DNA from: JBBAFS01 sp041655255
Lineage (GTDB): Bacteria > Spirochaetota > Spirochaetia > Sphaerochaetales > Sphaerochaetaceae
Length of the DNA stretch: 17,809 nucleotides
Assembly: GCA_041655255.1 (NCBI GenBank)
Contig: JBBAFS010000032.1
Location: 1 to 17,809, forward strand
Direction of reading: 5' to 3'
This document shows, piece after piece, positions 14,068 to 17,809 of this stretch. Position 1 is the stretch's first letter. Each line of letters opens with the position of its first letter. The notes below the pieces were generated by a model, which was given only the letters and a program-made list of their open reading frames with translations, was not told the DNA's origin and searched no databases. A program made the position numbers and the translations under genes.

Positions 14068-15722
14068 TCCCACACCTCGATTCGGTACGTGTACCCTTGC
14101 TCGGCTAAAAACTTTTGTCGGTTTGCACTAAAATCTTCCTCACTAGAGTAGCGAGTGACAACCGTGTAAAAGTAGGAGTTTTGTTGTTTAGGTCTTAATA
14201 TTCTTCCCAATCTTTGGGCCTCCTCTTGTCTTGAACCAAATGTTCCAGAAACTTGGATAGCAACTGAAGCATCTGGTAAATCGATAGCAAAGTTTGCTAC
14301 TTTTGAGACAACTAAAATTCGTTGTTCTTTATTTCTAAATTGTTGAAAAAGTTCATCCCTTTTTGCATTAGGAGTTGAACCTGTTATAAGTGGTGCTCCA
14401 ATAGCATCACTAATTTCTTTCAGCTGTGAGAGATATTGACCTATGACCAAAATGTAATCGTACGGGTGATTTGCAATAAGTTCTTTAACAAGCTCAATTT
14501 TCTTTGGATTTTCACTTGCGATGCGGTATTTCTCTCGTTTAGGGGCAATTGCATATGGGACTTCTAACTCTTGAGGGAGATCGAGTCTCACTTCAATACA
14601 TTCAGCTTCGGCGATCCACCCTTGGCTCTCTAATTCACTCCAAGGAACGTCATAGCGCTTTGGTCCAACTAAAGAAAATACCTCATGCTCTCGGTTATCT
14701 TCACGAATGAGCGTAGCGGTCAGTCCCACACGGTGCACTGCCTGTAATTCAGCCGTAATTTTAAATACAGGTGCAGGGAGCATATGTACCTCATCGTAGA
14801 TAATTAATCCCCAATTGCCCTCCCTAAGGAGTTTCATGTGGGGGTAATCTTCGTCTTTTCGATTCCGATATGTTAAGACTTGGTAAGTACACACAGTAAT
14901 TGGTTTAATCTCTTTGCGCGCACCAGAGTATTCTCCGATAAGTTCGGGATCTACATCGAGTTTATCTTCAATTTCACTCATCCATTGATGGACAGCTGCA
15001 ACGTTGGTACTTAAAATGAGCGTCCGAGTTTGAAGGCGACTCATAATCTCCATGCCAACAATGGTTTTTCCACTTCCACATGGAAGGACTATCGTCCCAT
15101 ATCCCGCAGCAGCTTCCCCCGAACCCATAAGGGAATCGGCAGCCAGCTTTTGATAATCTCTTAAAACAAATTCCACTCCGCGAGAAGAGACCTTTTTAAA
15201 GGCCATAGGAAGATGTTCCCCTTTAGAAAGTGGTACTCGATCATCAACAGGCAATCCAAGAGCTATGAGTTGAACTTTTAACTCTCCTCGATGATACGGT
15301 TCAACTAAAAAGCCTTCAGGGACAACTCTCAGCATCGATGCGATTGTTTTATGAGCGAGTAGTTGTTTAACATATATCTCTTTTTCAACTGTTAACAGAT
15401 AGTAAGAGGGATCTTGTTCATACTGTGAAAGAATAATAGAGCCAAAGCGCTCTCCAATTTCTCTCATTCTAAACAGCACTGATTCATTAATCTCATAACG
15501 AGACCATCGAGTTAATCGCTCAATGGCACTCTCAACCGAAAGACCAGCACTTGCAGCATTCCATAACGACAAAGAGCTGATCGAGTAGGTGTGTACGTGT
15601 TCAGGTGATTTAATTAACTCACTAAAGGCGATGATATCATTACGGGCTTCTTCGCTATGAGGTGAGTGGACGTCGAGCATCAACGTTAAGTCACTTTGAA
15701 CGATAAGTGGCTTATCTCCCAT
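14064..15722 (-). CDS. xpb: XPB/ERCC3-like superfamily 2 DNA repair helicase
   Basis: Bacterial homologue of eukaryotic/archaeal XPB, a 3'-5' ATP-dependent DNA translocase implicated in opening DNA at lesions. It is 552 residues. The N-terminal ~110 residues form the helicase-associated domain typical of bacterial XPBs (IVQSDLTLMLDVHSPHSEEA, 7-26; SPEHVHTYSIS, 39-49). Helicase domain 1 has LRDYQ (187-191), Walker A LPCGSGKT (213-220), DEVH (310-313) and motif III LTATL (334-338), followed directly by the XPB hallmark RED (340-342). Domain 2 has LITGST (445-450), SKVANFAIDLP (473-483) and motif VI QRLGRILRP (503-511). All motifs needed for ATPase activity are present. The start overlaps the aroC stop by 11 nt, and the end overlaps its partner gene by 4 nt. 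Confidence 0.93.
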   Translation of the reverse strand: MGDKPLIVQSDLTLMLDVHSPHSEEARNDIIAFSELIKSPEHVHTYSISSLSLWNAASAGLSVESAIERLTRWSRYEINESVLFRMREIGERFGSIILSQYEQDPSYYLLTVEKEIYVKQLLAHKTIASMLRVVPEGFLVEPYHRGELKVQLIALGLPVDDRVPLSKGEHLPMAFKKVSSRGVEFVLRDYQKLAADSLMGSGEAAAGYGTIVLPCGSGKTIVGMEIMSRLQTRTLILSTNVAAVHQWMSEIEDKLDVDPELIGEYSGARKEIKPITVCTYQVLTYRNRKDEDYPHMKLLREGNWGLIIYDEVHMLPAPVFKITAELQAVHRVGLTATLIREDNREHEVFSLVGPKRYDVPWSELESQGWIAEAECIEVRLDLPQELEVPYAIAPKREKYRIASENPKKIELVKELIANHPYDYILVIGQYLSQLKEISDAIGAPLITGSTPNAKRDELFQQFRNKEQRILVVSKVANFAIDLPDASVAIQVSGTFGSRQEEAQRLGRILRPKQQNSYFYTVVTRYSSEEDFSANRQKFLAEQGYTYRIEVWE

Positions 15723-16761
15723 ATTGCTCGTACCATAAATCTAAGAGCGTGAGGGCAGCCATAGCCTCAATCACTGGAATAATTCGAATACAAATCGAAG
15801 GGTCATGTCTTCCTTCCACACGAATTGTTTGCTCATTTTCTTCGATGTCGATTGTGCTTTGCGCTTGAGCTATGGAACTGGTGGGTTTTACTGCAACTCT
15901 AAAAACAACAGGCTCTCCGTTGGTAATCCCGCCGTTTATTCCACCAGCATGGTTACTCATAAACCCATCTTTACTCATTTGATCGTTGTGTTGAGATCCT
16001 AGAAGGGCAGCACTTTCAAAACCAAGACCAAATTCGATCCCTTTTACTGCCCCTATAGAGAGCATCGCATGGGCTAATAGAGCATCAGCTTTATCAAATA
16101 CGGGCTCACCTAGCCCAACAGGGACGCCGGTAATGAGACATTCAATAACTCCACCAACGCTATCTGAGTTATCACGAGCTTGTTCAATAAGCTCTTCCAT
16201 TTTACTAGCAGCTTCGCTATCAGGAGCGTGGACAAAGTTATCATGAATAACTGAAAAATCCCGTTTTTCAGTTTTAATGGGACCGATTTGTATTGTATAG
16301 GCGTTTATAGAGATCCCTTTTGATTGTAAAATTTGTCGAGCGATGGAACCAGCTGCTACACGAGCTGCTGTTTCACGACCACTGGAACGTCCTCCACCTC
16401 GCCAATCTCTGATCCCAAATTTCTTTTGCCATGTGTAATCGGCATGACCAGGACGATAAAAAGAGGAGATATCTGTATAATCGTGTGAACGTTGGTTCGT
16501 ATTACGAATAAGCATCGCTATTGGTGTACCTGTTGTTTTACCCTCAAATATCCCTGAGAGAATTTCAACATGATCTCGTTCATCTCGCTTTGTCCCTAAT
16601 GGGTTTCCCCCTGGACGACGACGACTCATTTGATACGCAATATCATCAACATCAATTTCAAAAAGAGGTTCAACTCCATCGATGATTACACCGATTCCGT
16701 CTCCGTGAGACTCTCCAAAAGTGGTGATACTCAGTCGTGTTCCAAAGCTGTTTCTAGGCAT
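15712..16761 (-). CDS. aroC: Chorismate synthase
   Basis: Last shikimate-pathway step: converts 5-enolpyruvylshikimate 3-phosphate to chorismate using reduced FMN. The 349 residues are close to the usual 350-370. Motifs are GESHGDGIGVIIDG (16-29), SRRRPGGNPL (46-55), the block RPGHADYTW (103-111) with FGIRDWRGGGRSSGRE (115-130), and GGINGGITNGEPVVFRVAVK and GRHDPSICIRIIPVIEAM near the C-terminus. Conserved His19 and His106 are present. The ATG has GAGGAA just upstream and lies inside the end of aroK (31-nt overlap). It precedes the xpb helicase with an 11-nt overlap, which ties an aromatic-biosynthesis gene to a repair gene. Confidence 0.97.
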   Translation of the reverse strand: MPRNSFGTRLSITTFGESHGDGIGVIIDGVEPLFEIDVDDIAYQMSRRRPGGNPLGTKRDERDHVEILSGIFEGKTTGTPIAMLIRNTNQRSHDYTDISSFYRPGHADYTWQKKFGIRDWRGGGRSSGRETAARVAAGSIARQILQSKGISINAYTIQIGPIKTEKRDFSVIHDNFVHAPDSEAASKMEELIEQARDNSDSVGGVIECLITGVPVGLGEPVFDKADALLAHAMLSIGAVKGIEFGLGFESAALLGSQHNDQMSKDGFMSNHAGGINGGITNGEPVVFRVAVKPTSSIAQAQSTIDIEENEQTIRVEGRHDPSICIRIIPVIEAMAALTLLDLWYEQYGR

Positions 16762-17324
16762 GGTTCCTCACTTGTAATCACCTTTTGCAAAAAGGATGCG
16801 ACAAGCTGTCCGTTCTCAAAAGGAGAATTGTAATCGTACAATGATACCATATGTGAAGAAAACTTCCTATACAGCTCATCTCGACGATTAAAAAGAAGAG
16901 TAAAAGAGGTGTGAGGATCACCAGTATCTAAAAATGGGGGAATGCCCCCAGCAAAGATTCTTTTCTCTAAGATTTCTTGATTATAGTAGAGATAGATAAT
17001 CAATCCACTTTGTGTCATGAACTCAACTAAAGGTGGATTATCACAAGCACCGCCACCTGTGGCGATAACTAACGGACGATGACGCTCTTTGGTGACATAC
17101 TCTTTTGTTGCTCGATACTCAATGTCCATAAAGGCATCTTGCCCTTTTGTTTGATAAAACTTACGAATGGATGAGTACTCAGGTTCAATCTCTTTTAAGA
17201 CTAAATCATCGGTATCGATATGAGAGTAGCCAAGAATTTGAGAAACGATAGAGGCTATAGTACTTTTACCAGAGTGTTTAATTCCTACAAGATAGATAAC
17301 ACTATTAGGTTGCTCTTTGGTCAT
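16731..17324 (-). CDS. aroK: Shikimate kinase (divergent)
   Basis: Phosphorylates shikimate at O3 with ATP. From ATG 17324 it is 197 residues; TTG 17327 is an in-frame alternative. Walker A is GIKHSGKS (14-21), followed by the Mg/shikimate motif DTDD (37-40), ATGGGA (88-93) and an Arg/LY motif (R148, LY 151-152) in the place of the adenine/shikimate-contacting R-x-P-L-Y. Two usual substrate contacts differ: the FR after the second helix (E. coli-type R58) reads F65-M66, and the lid Arg-Pro reads PP (129-130) in GGIPPFLD. A similar lid may be typical of spirochaete kinases, from memory. Position next to aroC supports the role, although another small kinase activity cannot be excluded. It overlaps the upstream membrane-protein gene by 20 nt and has no strong ribosome binding site. 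Confidence 0.85.
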   Translation of the reverse strand: MTKEQPNSVIYLVGIKHSGKSTIASIVSQILGYSHIDTDDLVLKEIEPEYSSIRKFYQTKGQDAFMDIEYRATKEYVTKERHRPLVIATGGGACDNPPLVEFMTQSGLIIYLYYNQEILEKRIFAGGIPPFLDTGDPHTSFTLLFNRRDELYRKFSSHMVSLYDYNSPFENGQLVASFLQKVITSEEPCLETALEHD

Positions 17325-17802
17325 CAAACGCCATTACCCACTCAATAGGATAGAGATTCCCACTACTTTCATCGACAATGAAATCTCGCTTGCGTAACGT
17401 ATTTAAGCTTTTCATGTACTTACGATACTCGAGCTTTTGTAAGTAACGTGCTTCACGTAAGTTTCTCATCGTCTCTTCCATATATTTGTTATCTGGAACA
17501 ACAAGTTTTAACGCATATCTAAATACCACAATCATCATGTACCATAAAAATACAATAATCAGTGGAATGAGAATCGTTATAGAGCGATCAAAACTTAATA
17601 AAAACTCGGATGAATTACCGTCTAATTGAGTTGCAGCTACATACAGTGGATCAATAGTTAAGTATAAGAAGATTGCTGAGATTATAAACGGTAATACCCA
17701 AAACCACCCCTGTTTTGAGAAAATAAAGCGAAGGGTGGATGCTACAGAGAGGAAACAAAACAGAGTCGTTAATATCGCAATAATGAGTACAATCATGGCC
17801 AT
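17305..17802 (-). CDS. Unidentified small membrane protein at the head of the aroK-aroC-xpb cluster
   Basis: I do not recognise this protein. It has 165 visible residues from ATG 17802. Three hydrophobic segments are likely membrane helices, at about 2-24, 32-54 and 74-95. The first is followed by Lys/Arg residues, and the short loop between helices 2 and 3 (LDGNSSEFLLSFDRS) is polar. The last ~70 residues are hydrophilic and rich in Arg, Lys, Glu and Tyr (YMEETMRNLREARYLQKL), predicted helical, ending in a small compact piece (VDESSGNLYPIEW). No catalytic motif is evident. The frame remains open to the window edge upstream of the ATG, so the true start may lie outside or at an internal Met. 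Its 3' end overlaps aroK by 20 nt, so it is probably in the same transcript. Confidence 0.65.
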   Translation of the reverse strand: MAMIVLIIAILTTLFCFLSVASTLRFIFSKQGWFWVLPFIISAIFLYLTIDPLYVAATQLDGNSSEFLLSFDRSITILIPLIIVFLWYMMIVVFRYALKLVVPDNKYMEETMRNLREARYLQKLEYRKYMKSLNTLRKRDFIVDESSGNLYPIEWVMAFDDQRAT

Positions 17803-17809
17803 ATCATAA

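Noticed and set aside
1..17809. Mobile elements, CRISPR arrays, phage genes, toxin-antitoxin or defence islands
   Set aside because: I looked for transposase, integrase, repeat-spacer patterns and terminal inverted repeats and saw none; the window is continuous core genes. The XPB-like helicase was considered as a defence-type helicase, but its domain order, the RED motif and its partner gene fit the known bacterial XPB repair helicase.

Overview
This is a compact, AT-rich (roughly 40% G+C by eye) stretch of bacterial core chromosome. It most resembles a spirochaete, and within that phylum a Treponema/Spirochaeta-like lineage; this is an inference from gene content and order, with no database search. 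Three things point there. The run rpsB-tsf-frr-uppS-cdsA-dxr-rseP, with no pyrH between tsf and frr, is the order I recall from Treponema pallidum. A bacterial XPB-type helicase lies next to a helicase-associated partner gene. A probable L9 with an acidic tail lies directly before dnaB. I see no mobile element, CRISPR array, prophage, tRNA or rRNA.

Layout. Positions 2-172 hold the acidic C-terminal end of a gene, probably rplI, followed 5 nt later by dnaB (178-1566), both on the plus strand. From 10598 down to 1555 on the minus strand run an ABC-F ATPase, maf, rpsB, tsf, frr, uppS, cdsA, dxr and rseP. Most of these overlap or sit within 12 nt of each other. The larger gaps are 75 nt before rpsB and 61 nt before frr, and the latter contains a hairpin with a U-rich tail. 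A divergent intergenic region (10599-10704) carries a good sigma70-type promoter for the plus-strand aroDE fusion gene (10705-12150). From 17802 down to 12130 on the minus strand lies a second overlapping cluster: a small membrane protein, aroK, aroC, an XPB-like helicase and its helicase-associated partner. Both convergent junctions (dnaB/rseP and aroDE/helicase-associated) overlap at their coding ends.

How the genes work together. The 10.6-1.5 kb cluster combines translation (S2, EF-Ts, ribosome recycling factor, ABC-F) with envelope and isoprenoid functions: Dxr starts the MEP pathway, UppS makes the undecaprenyl carrier, CdsA makes CDP-diacylglycerol, and RseP is an intramembrane protease. 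AroDE, AroK and AroC cover four of the seven shikimate steps (dehydroquinate dehydratase, shikimate dehydrogenase, shikimate kinase, chorismate synthase), split over two divergently placed units. The aroKC unit runs directly into the XPB DNA-repair pair.

The window is mostly conserved housekeeping sequence. The points most worth following are the XPB/helicase-associated pair, which appears to share a homologous domain; the AroDE fusion; an aberrant shikimate-binding site in AroK; acidic tails on two ribosomal proteins; the tsf-frr hairpin; and an unidentified membrane protein heading the aro/repair cluster. Several start codons were moved from the longest reading frame because ribosome binding sites and family N-termini favour shorter proteins.
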